DNA of 64,000 nucleotides from a virus. Numbering within the stretch: the first letter of the stretch is position 1; each line of letters starts with the position of its first letter. The position numbers were made by a program, and so were the translations under genes. The notes under the pieces were generated by a model, which was not told the DNA's origin, did no database searches, and saw only the letters and a program-made list of their open reading frames with translations. Below, one piece after another: positions 1-7,949 of this stretch. The DNA is taken from positions 192,279 through 256,278 of the IMG/VR virus record IMGVR_UViG_3300005613_000001. One strand, written 5' to 3'.

Positions 1-1
1 T

Positions 2-214
2 TTATTGAGGCCGATTGTGAAACGTGGTCACCGGAACCTTGTCAGGATCAAGACCAGGACCATACGGTGAGGGGCAATAATCTTTAGATAGCTTATCGAT
101 CACACGATCAGCAACCTTATCTACTACAAAATCACCCACGATCATCAATCCCATAATGACAGCGAATGCACCCACAACTATTAATAACACCTGCTTACTC
201 TTTAAGTTTTTCAT
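2..214 (-). CDS. small single-pass membrane protein
   Basis: The product has 70 residues and I do not recognise it. A hydrophobic helix spans about residues 9-31, preceded by lysines, so an N-in single-pass inner-membrane topology is likely. The C-terminal half is polar and contains one Cys. An AGGAG Shine-Dalgarno sits 8 bases before the ATG. It is the most downstream gene of the minus-strand run inside this window and follows DnaJ after a 56-base gap. Confidence 0.65.
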   Translation of the reverse strand: MKNLKSKQVLLIVVGAFAVIMGLMIVGDFVVDKVADRVIDKLSKDYCPSPYGPGLDPDKVPVTTFHNRPQ

Positions 215-270
215 TCCAATTCTCCTAACTGGTTTATAGTAGTATTTATTTTATCATAATAAGTTTTAAC

Positions 271-1227
271 TTACAATAGGGCTAATTTTTTCAATAGAGA
301 CTCATGCTCTTCAGTAAGTTTATCAGGTATCAATAGATTTAAAGACACAAATAAATCGCCACGCCCCTTTTTCCCTTTCAATCCCAATCCATTTAATTTA
401 AATTTATTCATAATGCCAGTGCGGGGCGGTATCCAAAATTTCGTTTTTTGTCCATTTATTGTTGTCACTTCCATATGAGTGCCAAAAATTAAGTCCGTGT
501 ATTTCACTTCTTTTTCACAATGTAGATTTAATCCACTTCTGGTAAATTCATTGTGTGGTTTCACCCTCACATGAATGAATAGGTCGCCATTTTGAGACGG
601 TCCTGGCTGTCCTTCTCCCGAAAGTGCCATTAATTGATTGTTTTCAATGCCCGGAGGAATCTTCACATCTAATGAAGTGACTTCTGATCCACACCGACCT
701 GAGCCGTTACACTCCACACATTTATTTTTAGGGATCTTCCCCATTCCATTACAAAATGAACATCTAGCAAAAAATTTAAAAGGGGCGTTATGATATTCTT
801 GTTGTCCCGACCCTTTACAAACCTCACAGGGCACTAAATCAGCAAACCCTTTTCCGCCACACTCAACACAAGCCTGCATCTTTCTAAAAGACACAGACTT
901 AGTACACCCGTGGAATACATCTTCCAGAGTTACCGTAACATCGGTATGAACATCATTCCCACGGTTCTTTCTAAAGAAATCACCACCAAAAACACTGAAG
1001 GGATCAAAAAAACCGCGAGATGCATGACCCCGATGGTCATACACCGCACGTTTTTCTTCATTACCCAAAACCTCATAGGCTTGAGCTACTTGTTTGAATT
1101 TATCTGCTGCCTTGGGATCATCATGATTGGTGTCAGGATGAAACTCTCTGGCTTTATTCCGATAGGCAGCATTAATTTCTTCAGGCGTGGCACCTTTAGG
1201 AACGTCTAATATCTCATAGAAATCCAT
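271..1227 (-). CDS. dnaJ: DnaJ-type co-chaperone (type I Hsp40)
   Basis: DnaJ delivers unfolded clients to DnaK and stimulates its ATPase. The J domain covers residues 1-68 with the HPD motif at 30-32. A short Gly/Phe region follows, then four CxxCxGxG zinc repeats (CVECGGKG, CEVCKGSG, CSFCNGMG, CVECNGSG) and the beta-rich client-binding domains. At 318 residues it is shorter than cellular type I DnaJ (about 375), mainly in the Gly/Phe linker and C terminus. No dnaK is visible here, so it probably works with the host DnaK, as lambda and other phages use host chaperones. Its ATG overlaps the stop of the GroES-like gene by one base (TAATG), implying coupled translation of two chaperone genes. 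Confidence 0.95.
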   Translation of the reverse strand: MDFYEILDVPKGATPEEINAAYRNKAREFHPDTNHDDPKAADKFKQVAQAYEVLGNEEKRAVYDHRGHASRGFFDPFSVFGGDFFRKNRGNDVHTDVTVTLEDVFHGCTKSVSFRKMQACVECGGKGFADLVPCEVCKGSGQQEYHNAPFKFFARCSFCNGMGKIPKNKCVECNGSGRCGSEVTSLDVKIPPGIENNQLMALSGEGQPGPSQNGDLFIHVRVKPHNEFTRSGLNLHCEKEVKYTDLIFGTHMEVTTINGQKTKFWIPPRTGIMNKFKLNGLGLKGKKGRGDLFVSLNLLIPDKLTEEHESLLKKLALL

Positions 1228-1529
1228 TATTCCTCAAGAACAGCCTTTACCGAATTGGGCTCAATTGTACCGATTTGTCGCTCTGAATCGTTAAACTTTG
1301 GGGCCTCTACAAAACCACCAGAAAGCATAATGCGATTCCCCACATCAAATCCCCACTCCTCGGGCTTAACTCTCGGACCCATCGCCAAAATGTAGGCTTG
1401 TGGGGTGTCCATTACATCCTGGTTATCTACCAAATGCAACTTAGTACCAAGAACCTCATCCTTATTCAAAATCTCAACTAAAACCTGACTGCCTACAGGG
1501 GCTACACCAGTTATCTTAGGTACACTCAT
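1227..1529 (-). CDS. GroES-like co-chaperonin
   Basis: The 100-residue product fits the GroES/Cpn10 fold. It has an N-terminal strand (VGSQVLVEIL), a mobile-loop-like segment around residues 24-36 and a C-terminal strand resembling the Cpn10 end. The middle (YILAMGPRVKPEEWGFDVGNR) matches the pattern around the conserved Cpn10 glycines. It would cap a GroEL ring to fold phage proteins; no GroEL is in this window, so the host GroEL is the likely partner, as for T4 gp31. An AAAGGAG site lies upstream of the ATG. The mobile loop lacks the usual Ile-Val-Leu triplet, so GroEL binding is inferred. Confidence 0.8.
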   Translation of the reverse strand: MSVPKITGVAPVGSQVLVEILNKDEVLGTKLHLVDNQDVMDTPQAYILAMGPRVKPEEWGFDVGNRIMLSGGFVEAPKFNDSERQIGTIEPNSVKAVLEE

Positions 1530-1543
1530 CTTTCTCTCCTTTG

Positions 1544-1807
1544 TTAAGAATCACTCCAAAAATTATTTGCATGGTCATAAACTACGTTGTTATTAGCCAC
1601 AACATAGTCATTGTTAAGCGTAACATCATTCGCTCCAACAGTAGTAGTAATATAACTGCTAATTTGCTTATCTACTTTGTCTGCCAACTGGTCTTCAATT
1701 ACAGACTCCACAATGGACTCTGCCAAATCAAACGGACTAGACGCTCCCAAATGATACACTTCTAACAATAAAGACTTCAATTCTTCTCTGCTTAATCTAT
1801 AATTCAT
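1544..1807 (-). CDS. hypothetical protein, 87 residues
   Basis: I do not recognise this protein. The N-terminal half is predicted helical (LSREELKSLLLEVYHLG) and the C-terminal third is rich in Asn, Val and Thr. It follows the homing endonuclease with a 4-base overlap and precedes the GroES-like gene by 14 bases, so it looks cotranscribed with the chaperone pair. Confidence 0.55.
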   Translation of the reverse strand: MNYRLSREELKSLLLEVYHLGASSPFDLAESIVESVIEDQLADKVDKQISSYITTTVGANDVTLNNDYVVANNNVVYDHANNFWSDS

Positions 1808-2505
1808 AAAATAACACCTAAAAATTCCAAATCTGACCTGCGTAAAATTTCCAAATTTATATCAGGATTCGATTTGTATATGCACTCAAACTTTTCTTTT
1901 TGTAAATTAAAATGGTACTCATTTTTTATATCAACATAAGCATCCCACTCGTATATGTAAAAATCGGGATAATACAACCTACTACTTTCATGTATATCCA
2001 GATATGTTATCCTTCCTTTGTGTGTTTCAAACAACAAACCACTCTCATCAGCCCACTTGGCAAAAGCAAGTTCCCATGTGCCTTGACATTTAATAGTTTC
2101 TCCATTTACCTTCTTATATTCATACCACTTACACTGACCAACTCTAACTCCTTCAAATTTGCCATCAGCCCATGCTTTTTTAGTTTTCTCTGAGTAATGT
2201 TTGCGAACTTTAATATCAGCAAACATTTCTTTTCTCGCAACAGATACTTTAGTGCGAGCCTCTAATTTCTTCATCCCATTACAATCACCTAAATTAATTT
2301 TACCTTTAGTGCTTTGCTTAATTTTAAAAGCCCATTCTGGATTATTCTCTTTGGTACAATAAGTCTTACCATAAGCAGGATTATTCTTACCTGTTTGATA
2401 TTGATTTACACACTTTCTAGAACAAAACTTCTGCTTATTTCTATTTTTAAATAAGGCTTCATAATTTTGATTACAAAACAAACACTTTTTAATTACTTTT
2501 GACAT
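1804..2505 (-). CDS. homing endonuclease, zinc finger plus PD-(D/E)XK-like domain
   Basis: This is a free-standing mobile endonuclease candidate of 233 residues. It begins with a CxxC...CSxKC zinc finger (CLFCNQNY, then FCSRKCVNQ) followed by a basic linker typical of NUMOD-style modules. The C-terminal part has an E in GTWELAFAKW, then YYPDFYIY and YVDIKNEY, which fit the PD-(D/E)XK / Vsr-like nuclease pattern used by phage homing endonucleases. It overlaps the end of the sugar-nucleotide dehydrogenase by 13 bases and the next gene by 4 bases, so it is neatly wedged into the operon. The family assignment within nucleases is inferred from motif spacing. Confidence 0.75.
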   Translation of the reverse strand: MSKVIKKCLFCNQNYEALFKNRNKQKFCSRKCVNQYQTGKNNPAYGKTYCTKENNPEWAFKIKQSTKGKINLGDCNGMKKLEARTKVSVARKEMFADIKVRKHYSEKTKKAWADGKFEGVRVGQCKWYEYKKVNGETIKCQGTWELAFAKWADESGLLFETHKGRITYLDIHESSRLYYPDFYIYEWDAYVDIKNEYHFNLQKEKFECIYKSNPDINLEILRRSDLEFLGVIL

Positions 2506-3455
2506 GGATTTAGCGGCTCTTGCTTTTCTATTTTAGTTACCGCTCGACCAACTAATTTTTCCCAATCTTTTTCAGGTCTGACCTCTAAATTTTTCTCCCA
2601 AGCACCACTCATAACTTTTGGATCAACACCAATTTGTTTTGCCATAAACATTAGAGCATTTATATCTTTAACAAAACACGATCCTGAAAACCCCGGCAGT
2701 AGTTTTCCGCTACCATCGCTCGAAGGTGAAGGCCCCGGAACCATCCAGTGAGATACGCCAAGTCGTTTATCTTTAGTTGCATATTCGATTATTTTGTCAT
2801 AATCAACATCATATAATTTATCACAAATTTGTTTCATCTCATTCGCAAAACTAACTTTAACAGCAAGAAAACAATTTGTTACGTACTTAACCATCTCTGC
2901 GATGGTGGAGCTAGTTTTAGTTACAGGCACCTCTGGATATGCCGTAGAATACATCTGCTTCAAAACAGACGTACCTTCACGCGGACCACCAATAATAATG
3001 CGATCCTGATTCTTGAAATCATTTACAGCATCTCGCTCTGTTAAGAACTCAGGATTAAAACACACCACATTCATACTTGCATTATCATTAAGCTGAGCTA
3101 CTGTGCCTGGCGGAACGGTAGACTTCACTACCACTACTCGCTGAGTGTCGGAAAGCGAATCTAATTGCGTTACTACTGTCATCACAATAGAAGTGTCCGC
3201 CTCACCATTCTTTTTCATCGGTGTCGGAAGACAAACAAAAATAGGGCCATCTGTTCTCTCAAGTAAATATTCCAACCCATTTTTATCAGGAGGAATCCTA
3301 TACCCCTCTACCCTAACTTCCGCTTCGTCATTTCTCCAAACATAAATTAAATCAGGGTCTTTCTTGTCATAAGTAACAACCTCAAAGGCATGTCGCATAC
3401 CTTCTCTTACAGCACTACCAACAAAACCCTGCCCCACGACACCAATAGTATTCAT
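2493..3455 (-). CDS. UDP-glucose/GDP-mannose dehydrogenase family protein (short form)
   Basis: The NAD-binding N terminus reads VVGQGFVGSAV, and the catalytic Cys lies in GFSGSCFVKD, the family's GGSCFxKD signature. The enzyme would oxidise a UDP-hexose to the uronic acid for surface polysaccharide. It has only 320 residues; typical members run 390-450 and end in a UDP-binding Rossmann domain that is almost wholly absent here. The gene ends exactly where the endonuclease gene begins, so either it is a natural phage short form or the end was lost when the endonuclease arrived. A conserved ExxxT/K-rich central region (VVVVKSTVPPGT) supports the family call. Confidence 0.88.
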   Translation of the reverse strand: MNTIGVVGQGFVGSAVREGMRHAFEVVTYDKKDPDLIYVWRNDEAEVRVEGYRIPPDKNGLEYLLERTDGPIFVCLPTPMKKNGEADTSIVMTVVTQLDSLSDTQRVVVVKSTVPPGTVAQLNDNASMNVVCFNPEFLTERDAVNDFKNQDRIIIGGPREGTSVLKQMYSTAYPEVPVTKTSSTIAEMVKYVTNCFLAVKVSFANEMKQICDKLYDVDYDKIIEYATKDKRLGVSHWMVPGPSPSSDGSGKLLPGFSGSCFVKDINALMFMAKQIGVDPKVMSGAWEKNLEVRPEKDWEKLVGRAVTKIEKQEPLNPCQK

Positions 3456-3484
3456 AATTTACTCCATTTCTACTAATAAAATAG

Positions 3485-4675
3485 TTAATTCAACCAATAT
3501 GTTACAAAATAACATTTCCCGTCTCTCTCACCAAGCAGGATAGGGTTGATATAATTCTTTTTTATCATAAACAAATCTAAAGCCATCTTAGCTTCCGCCT
3601 CATTAGAAAATTTGACACATTTCCCATCTTCATGAAAATACCAGCGACCTTGGGATTTTTCCGGCTGGTCCAACCCAGGAACTAAAAACCACAAAGCATC
3701 AAAAATAGGCTTCTTTCCCGCATCAGGGAACGCCTCAATTAAATTAACCACCCGGCGCATATCTTCGGGCACATGTTGCGACAACACATGAAATGGATAT
3801 GCTCTCGGCTGATATTCAAAAAACGCATTGCCGCTCTTGGTTAGTTCAGGGAACAAATCATAGGGGGCGACAATTTTATAGACGGGCTTACCTGTATTTC
3901 GCACAAACAACTCAAAACCAATCGCCTTGGCTAAAATCACAGCCGCATTTGTCATTGTAATACGATTAAAACCAAAATATTTCTCCTGTTTTATTTTAAA
4001 ATCATGAAGATCAGACATGATTAGACTATAAAGATCTTTGCAACCCAATTCCAAATATCTCGCAGCTTTTCTTTCAGCGTATTCTATTTCATTTACATGA
4101 AGGGTATTAAAACGGATATATTGTTCAAGCGAATTGGGCAGAGCATGCCACAGTTCGTTCCCCCGCCTCCAAATTATTCTTAAATCTATAGATGTTGTTT
4201 TCTTTTGTTTGCGAAGATTATTACGAGCGTGCTGTCCCAACAATCTTGCGTGCATTTGACAAGAGGCGGGAAGGGACAACTTCTTAAAGACATCCTTAGC
4301 CACTTTATTTCTGGCTGCGGATTTTAGGATAGAGGGAACAACTTTGGTAAGATTCTTCTCTTTGGCAAATTTAGCAACTTCAAGAATTTCCAATACACAC
4401 TCTGAGAAGTCGCTATCACTCTTGAACGCCCCACCGAAGACATTAGTAACTTCAGGGTGGTCTATATCTACAGCAAGAGCAAAAGAAACGATCTGTTTGC
4501 CAAGATCGCCAAGCGCAAATTCAATTAAATCAGAATCATAAGATTTAGGAAGGCTTTGTTTGTGTCCCCTTGGAAGGAAGCTTCTCAAAAGATTAGATTG
4601 TTTTGGAGGCAGTGTGGAACTAGACTCCAACCGTTGAGAAACTAATTTTATAATTTCCTGAGCTTCGTAGATCAT
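3485..4675 (-). CDS. hypothetical protein, 396 residues
   Basis: I do not recognise this protein. It is predicted mostly helical, with basic patches around residues 100-165 and a more mixed C-terminal third containing ALWFLVPGLDQP. No signal peptide or membrane segment is apparent. It lies 29 bases downstream-of-run from the dehydrogenase start side and 10 bases after infC, in the same direction, so it is likely cotranscribed with IF-3. The length and composition are consistent with a nucleic-acid-binding or virion protein, but nothing decides this. Confidence 0.6.
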   Translation of the reverse strand: MIYEAQEIIKLVSQRLESSSTLPPKQSNLLRSFLPRGHKQSLPKSYDSDLIEFALGDLGKQIVSFALAVDIDHPEVTNVFGGAFKSDSDFSECVLEILEVAKFAKEKNLTKVVPSILKSAARNKVAKDVFKKLSLPASCQMHARLLGQHARNNLRKQKKTTSIDLRIIWRRGNELWHALPNSLEQYIRFNTLHVNEIEYAERKAARYLELGCKDLYSLIMSDLHDFKIKQEKYFGFNRITMTNAAVILAKAIGFELFVRNTGKPVYKIVAPYDLFPELTKSGNAFFEYQPRAYPFHVLSQHVPEDMRRVVNLIEAFPDAGKKPIFDALWFLVPGLDQPEKSQGRWYFHEDGKCVKFSNEAEAKMALDLFMIKKNYINPILLGERDGKCYFVTYWLN

Positions 4676-4685
4676 CGGGGGCTCA

Positions 4686-5201
4686 TTATTTAATGGGCTC
4701 TAATTTGCAAATAATGCGATTGCCTTCAAACTTAGGTTTTAACACAACCTTGCCCACGTTGTCAACATATTCTATTACTTTTTCTACGACCTTAAAACCT
4801 TGATCTTTGTGCGCAAACTCTCTGCTTTTAAACATCACGTTCAATTGCAGGTGCTTGCCTTGCTCTAAGAATTTTAAAGCAGCCTTAGACTTGGTTTCAA
4901 TGTCATGCTCAGCAATTTTGGGGCGGAGTCTAATTTGTTTTAGCTCCACGCCTTTTTGCTTCTTTTTATCTTTGTTCTTTGTAGATTGTTGGTACTTATA
5001 TTTCCCATAATCCATTATAGAGCAAACAGGGGGGCGGGCATGAGGAGCAACCTCAACCAAATCTAATCCCTCTTCTTGCGCCATTTTTCTGGCTTTATAG
5101 GTAGGATAAACACCAATATTTAAGCCATCCTTAACAACCCGAACTGGAGAAATCCGTATTTTCTCGTTTACACGAACGAACTGATTCTTTTCTTTTTTCA
5201 T
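4686..5201 (-). CDS. infC: translation initiation factor IF-3
   Basis: IF-3 binds the 30S subunit, blocks premature 50S joining and proofreads start codons. The 171-residue product is essentially full length (the E. coli protein has 180). The N domain contains VRVVKDGLNIGVYPTYKAR and the RPPVCSIMDYGKYKY signature, a lysine-rich linker follows, and the C domain has KQIRLRPKIAEHDIETK, the classic IF3-C pattern. The ATG overlaps the preceding stop by one base. Cellular infC usually starts with AUU for autoregulation; here the start is ATG, so that control is absent. It should bias host ribosomes toward phage mRNA together with bS21 and tmRNA. Confidence 0.95.
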   Translation of the reverse strand: MKKEKNQFVRVNEKIRISPVRVVKDGLNIGVYPTYKARKMAQEEGLDLVEVAPHARPPVCSIMDYGKYKYQQSTKNKDKKKQKGVELKQIRLRPKIAEHDIETKSKAALKFLEQGKHLQLNVMFKSREFAHKDQGFKVVEKVIEYVDNVGKVVLKPKFEGNRIICKLEPIK

Positions 5202-6154
5202 TAGAATTCTGTTGTGTAACTCTTTTCGATTTTAATTAAAAATCCTTCCCCTTGAACTGGAAATCTTCTGACCCACTTTATCCCTTCGCCCACAGTACAG
5301 CCAAAGTCAATTTCACTAATATTGCTTGGTGTCCAGCTAGGAATTACACTTGTCGCCAATGATCCATAAACTACAGAATCAACTGGTATATTACTTGGAA
5401 GAATCACTCGTTCGGCTTCTCTAAGTAGTTTAAATTCCATCCAATAACATCCAGGGAGACACGTATCTCTGGCTTCCCACTCATGAACCAAATATGTATC
5501 TGTTAATTCATCCCGAGTGGTAGAGCCATCAACATTCACCGTATCTTGCTTCACCAACTCAAAAGCGGCTGGTGAATTCAAAATCCTAAATACCCTCATA
5601 GTGGAGCCTCGGGGCCAAGCTACAGCCCTAGTGCCATTATAAGCCCTCTGCACCTTGATTAACTTATTATTTTCATCAAACCCCGTGACAAGCATATGCT
5701 CTGGGAGACGGACACGATCCATAATGATAATGTCATTTATCATTATTTGATTAAACCCAATATCATCAGCCAATCTAAAATAAGTCTCTTGATTGGTGAT
5801 CGCAGTCTTGAGTTTAGCAATTGCCCACATATTTGTTTCCACAAGCATGCGGGGAACTGTAACAATCGCATCACATCCCTCTTCGGGACAATGCCAATAA
5901 TCTGCGGTAAATCCATCTGGGACTGTAAATTCATACCCACAAGTTGGGCAGGTATATACCTCAATTTCTAATTCTAGAGGGCCATTACAGTCTTCTACTG
6001 AAACTTTGAAGTCGGGTTGTGTATCATGTCGCCTAATGGTGAAATCGGGGCATACATCATCTGAACAGCCGAAGCCATCGGGACAACTGCCCCTTGTCAC
6101 GGGCGTATCTAAAGTTGAGCCACATCCTGAGCCGAGTCTATTACAAATTGCCAT
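5201..6154 (-). CDS. Cys-rich protein with zinc-ribbon segment, possible virion protein
   Basis: The 317-residue product is unrecognised as a whole. The first 110 residues are Cys-rich, with a zinc ribbon (CPTCGYEF ... CPEEGCDAI). The central part has an LIKVQRAYNGTRAVAW segment of a type common in phage structural proteins that report position along an axis, and the rest is beta-rich with few lysines. That composition fits a tail or baseplate component. It lies between infC and the dCMP deaminase, with a 6-base gap to the latter. The virion role is inference. Confidence 0.6.
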   Translation of the reverse strand: MAICNRLGSGCGSTLDTPVTRGSCPDGFGCSDDVCPDFTIRRHDTQPDFKVSVEDCNGPLELEIEVYTCPTCGYEFTVPDGFTADYWHCPEEGCDAIVTVPRMLVETNMWAIAKLKTAITNQETYFRLADDIGFNQIMINDIIIMDRVRLPEHMLVTGFDENNKLIKVQRAYNGTRAVAWPRGSTMRVFRILNSPAAFELVKQDTVNVDGSTTRDELTDTYLVHEWEARDTCLPGCYWMEFKLLREAERVILPSNIPVDSVVYGSLATSVIPSWTPSNISEIDFGCTVGEGIKWVRRFPVQGEGFLIKIEKSYTTEF

Positions 6155-6155
6155 G

Positions 6156-6175
6156 ATACTTTATATACGCTCAAT
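6156..6175 (-). promoter_or_regulatory. TATATAAAGTAT box at a gene junction
   Basis: A 20-base segment here matches one at 37871-37890 in 18 of 20 positions. It reads ATTGAG(N2)TATATAAAGTAT on the minus strand and straddles the stop of one gene just before the ATG of the next. A close relative, TATATAAAGTA, lies at 48710. It may be a phage promoter element embedded in the end of the upstream gene. Confidence 0.35.
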
Positions 6176-6739
6176 AGGATCAAATATGCTCAAATCATCC
6201 CTAAGATGTGTATTCCAATTATCCATCCAGCTTAAATCACCCTGAAATTCTACAAGCGATACGGAACCCTTTTTGGCTATCTCATCAGTCTCAGACATAT
6301 TCTGGTCTACACACATAGAGCCGGAATCATGATGCTTGGAATCACTATAATAAATTACCCTTTTAATCCCACTTGTGACAATTTCAAGCATACAAGGAGG
6401 ACACGGCTTTCCTGTGACATATATGGTGGCTCCATCCAGAAGCTCTTCTTTTGAGTGGTTAATAGCATTCCGCTCTGCATGATTTGTGTAAGGATACTTC
6501 CTCATATACACAACACCATCAATCACCAAATCCTCTCTACCCCAATGAATTGCATTGTCGTCAATTTGATGAGGCGGGCCATTATACCCCATGCCCAGAG
6601 GCTTATTATCATGAGTCACAATAATAGCACCATGTTGTGTCTTGGGGTCTTTAGAAAAGGCAGACATTAGAAATGCCAGCCCCATATACTTTTCGTGACG
6701 AGAGGGAACTGCCCGAGGGGGGACTAAATCACTCATCAT
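6161..6739 (-). CDS. deoxycytidylate (dCMP) deaminase
   Basis: It converts dCMP to dUMP, feeding the thymidylate synthase encoded at 60593. The zinc site is clear: His-Ala-Glu in YTNHAERNAI and the two Cys in GKPCPPCMLEI. An additional early motif KDPKTQHGAIIV is typical of the family. At 192 residues it is the size of T4 gp cd. The C-terminal 40 residues beyond the deaminase fold are poorly conserved. It overlaps the next gene's stop by 11 bases. Confidence 0.93.
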   Translation of the reverse strand: MMSDLVPPRAVPSRHEKYMGLAFLMSAFSKDPKTQHGAIIVTHDNKPLGMGYNGPPHQIDDNAIHWGREDLVIDGVVYMRKYPYTNHAERNAINHSKEELLDGATIYVTGKPCPPCMLEIVTSGIKRVIYYSDSKHHDSGSMCVDQNMSETDEIAKKGSVSLVEFQGDLSWMDNWNTHLRDDLSIFDPIERI

Positions 6740-7010
6740 CCACCATTTGCTCTGCGTTGTACTTGCCGGTTAATGGGTTAAAAATACCCAAACGTACCAT
6801 CTCTGCCTCGTCATCAGTGATAACCTTAATGTATCCCCTGTTCAGCAAATCGATTACTTCTTCCAAACACTTTTCTAATCCCTGTGATGGGTCACGATCA
6901 TACACATTCTTCGCGGCCCGCCTCAAAATTAACATCAAAATCTCATGACTTAGTTCATCCTGCTCAGCAAGCTCATCCACAGTCATACTAGGTTTGGTAG
7001 GATAATACAT
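6729..7010 (-). CDS. hypothetical protein, 93 residues
   Basis: I do not recognise this small acidic helical protein. It contains VDELAEQDELSHEILMLILR and a C-terminal DDEAEMVRLGIFNPLTG. It has no membrane segment. It overlaps the dCMP deaminase by 11 bases and follows the 172-residue gene by 3 bases, so it belongs to the same operon. Confidence 0.6.
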   Translation of the reverse strand: MYYPTKPSMTVDELAEQDELSHEILMLILRRAAKNVYDRDPSQGLEKCLEEVIDLLNRGYIKVITDDEAEMVRLGIFNPLTGKYNAEQMVDDE

Positions 7011-7013
7011 TTT

Positions 7014-7532
7014 TTACCTTATTAGAATTTCTGAAAGTTTAAATTTATCCACGCTTTTTACCGCAGTAATTACCACTTTACTCTCAACGATTACCCTCGC
7101 TGGCCCTTTTGTTAGGTGAGATAAATGAAAAGGAACTTTATCATCTCCATACTTAGAACCAGGAAGTTTCAATAACTGGGAACCTCTAAACCAAACACCA
7201 AATCTCCTCAAACACCTACGAATCGCTATGTCTTGGTAATGATCCGCGTCTTGAGTTTGCTTTCTATAATCCGTGCCTGATTCCATGTCCTGTTTATTAA
7301 ATTCACACACGTCACCATAGTTTTTAACAAGTTCTTTAAATAAAGTCAAGTTGTTTCTAAAGAACGACCAGTAAGAGTCCTCATATAGTTGCATCCCTAA
7401 ATCCCAAGAGTATAGACTCTTCCCAATCTTAAAGGCCCAATACCAATTGCCTTCGCCAACTTTCTTATTCAGATATCTTTTAAATCTGTCTCTATTTTTC
7501 CCCAATGGAGGAACAGGCACCGTTTCTAACAT
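7014..7532 (-). CDS. hypothetical Trp-rich protein, 172 residues
   Basis: I do not recognise this protein. It is rich in Trp and Tyr (NWYWAFKIGKSLYSWDLGMQ), which suggests a compact alpha/beta fold or a nucleic-acid-stacking surface. The ATG overlaps the stop of the 126-residue gene by one base, so translation is coupled. Confidence 0.6.
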   Translation of the reverse strand: MLETVPVPPLGKNRDRFKRYLNKKVGEGNWYWAFKIGKSLYSWDLGMQLYEDSYWSFFRNNLTLFKELVKNYGDVCEFNKQDMESGTDYRKQTQDADHYQDIAIRRCLRRFGVWFRGSQLLKLPGSKYGDDKVPFHLSHLTKGPARVIVESKVVITAVKSVDKFKLSEILIR

Positions 7533-7912
7533 TATGCAACATGAGCTTGAATATAATCTAACTCATATTTATTAACATCAGCATACGTTTCTTTGAAATT
7601 TGTTAATAATTCTGCCTGGGTTTCTGTCAGATATGTCTCTAAAATTGGGGCGGGCATGGGAACAGCAGTCTTCCAAAATCTGCCTAAACTTAGCTCATAA
7701 GAGATAGGTATGAAGCCCAAAGCTAAGTAATCTACACATCTCACACATAAACAATCATTAGAAACATCATAAGCATATCCGCCCAATGGAATACACTTTT
7801 TACACGGAATTCTTGTTAATGTGTTCTGCTTGTCTTGCTTGTGAATAGCAACGGCCAATACATAGGTTGCATCCAAAGCACGTACTTCAAGATGTTCTAG
7901 AATGTCTCGCAT
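7532..7912 (-). CDS. hypothetical protein with four-Cys metal site
   Basis: The 126-residue product carries two CxxC pairs (PCKKCIP at about residue 37 and CLCVRC at about 59) spaced to bind one zinc. The remainder is helical. It is unrecognised. It opens a coupled set with the 172-residue gene. Small zinc proteins of this kind are frequent in large phages and often bind host polymerase or RNA, but no role is shown here. Confidence 0.6.
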   Translation of the reverse strand: MRDILEHLEVRALDATYVLAVAIHKQDKQNTLTRIPCKKCIPLGGYAYDVSNDCLCVRCVDYLALGFIPISYELSLGRFWKTAVPMPAPILETYLTETQAELLTNFKETYADVNKYELDYIQAHVA

Positions 7913-7949
7913 TGACCTAATATAACAAAATTAAAAGGAGGCGGCAAGT

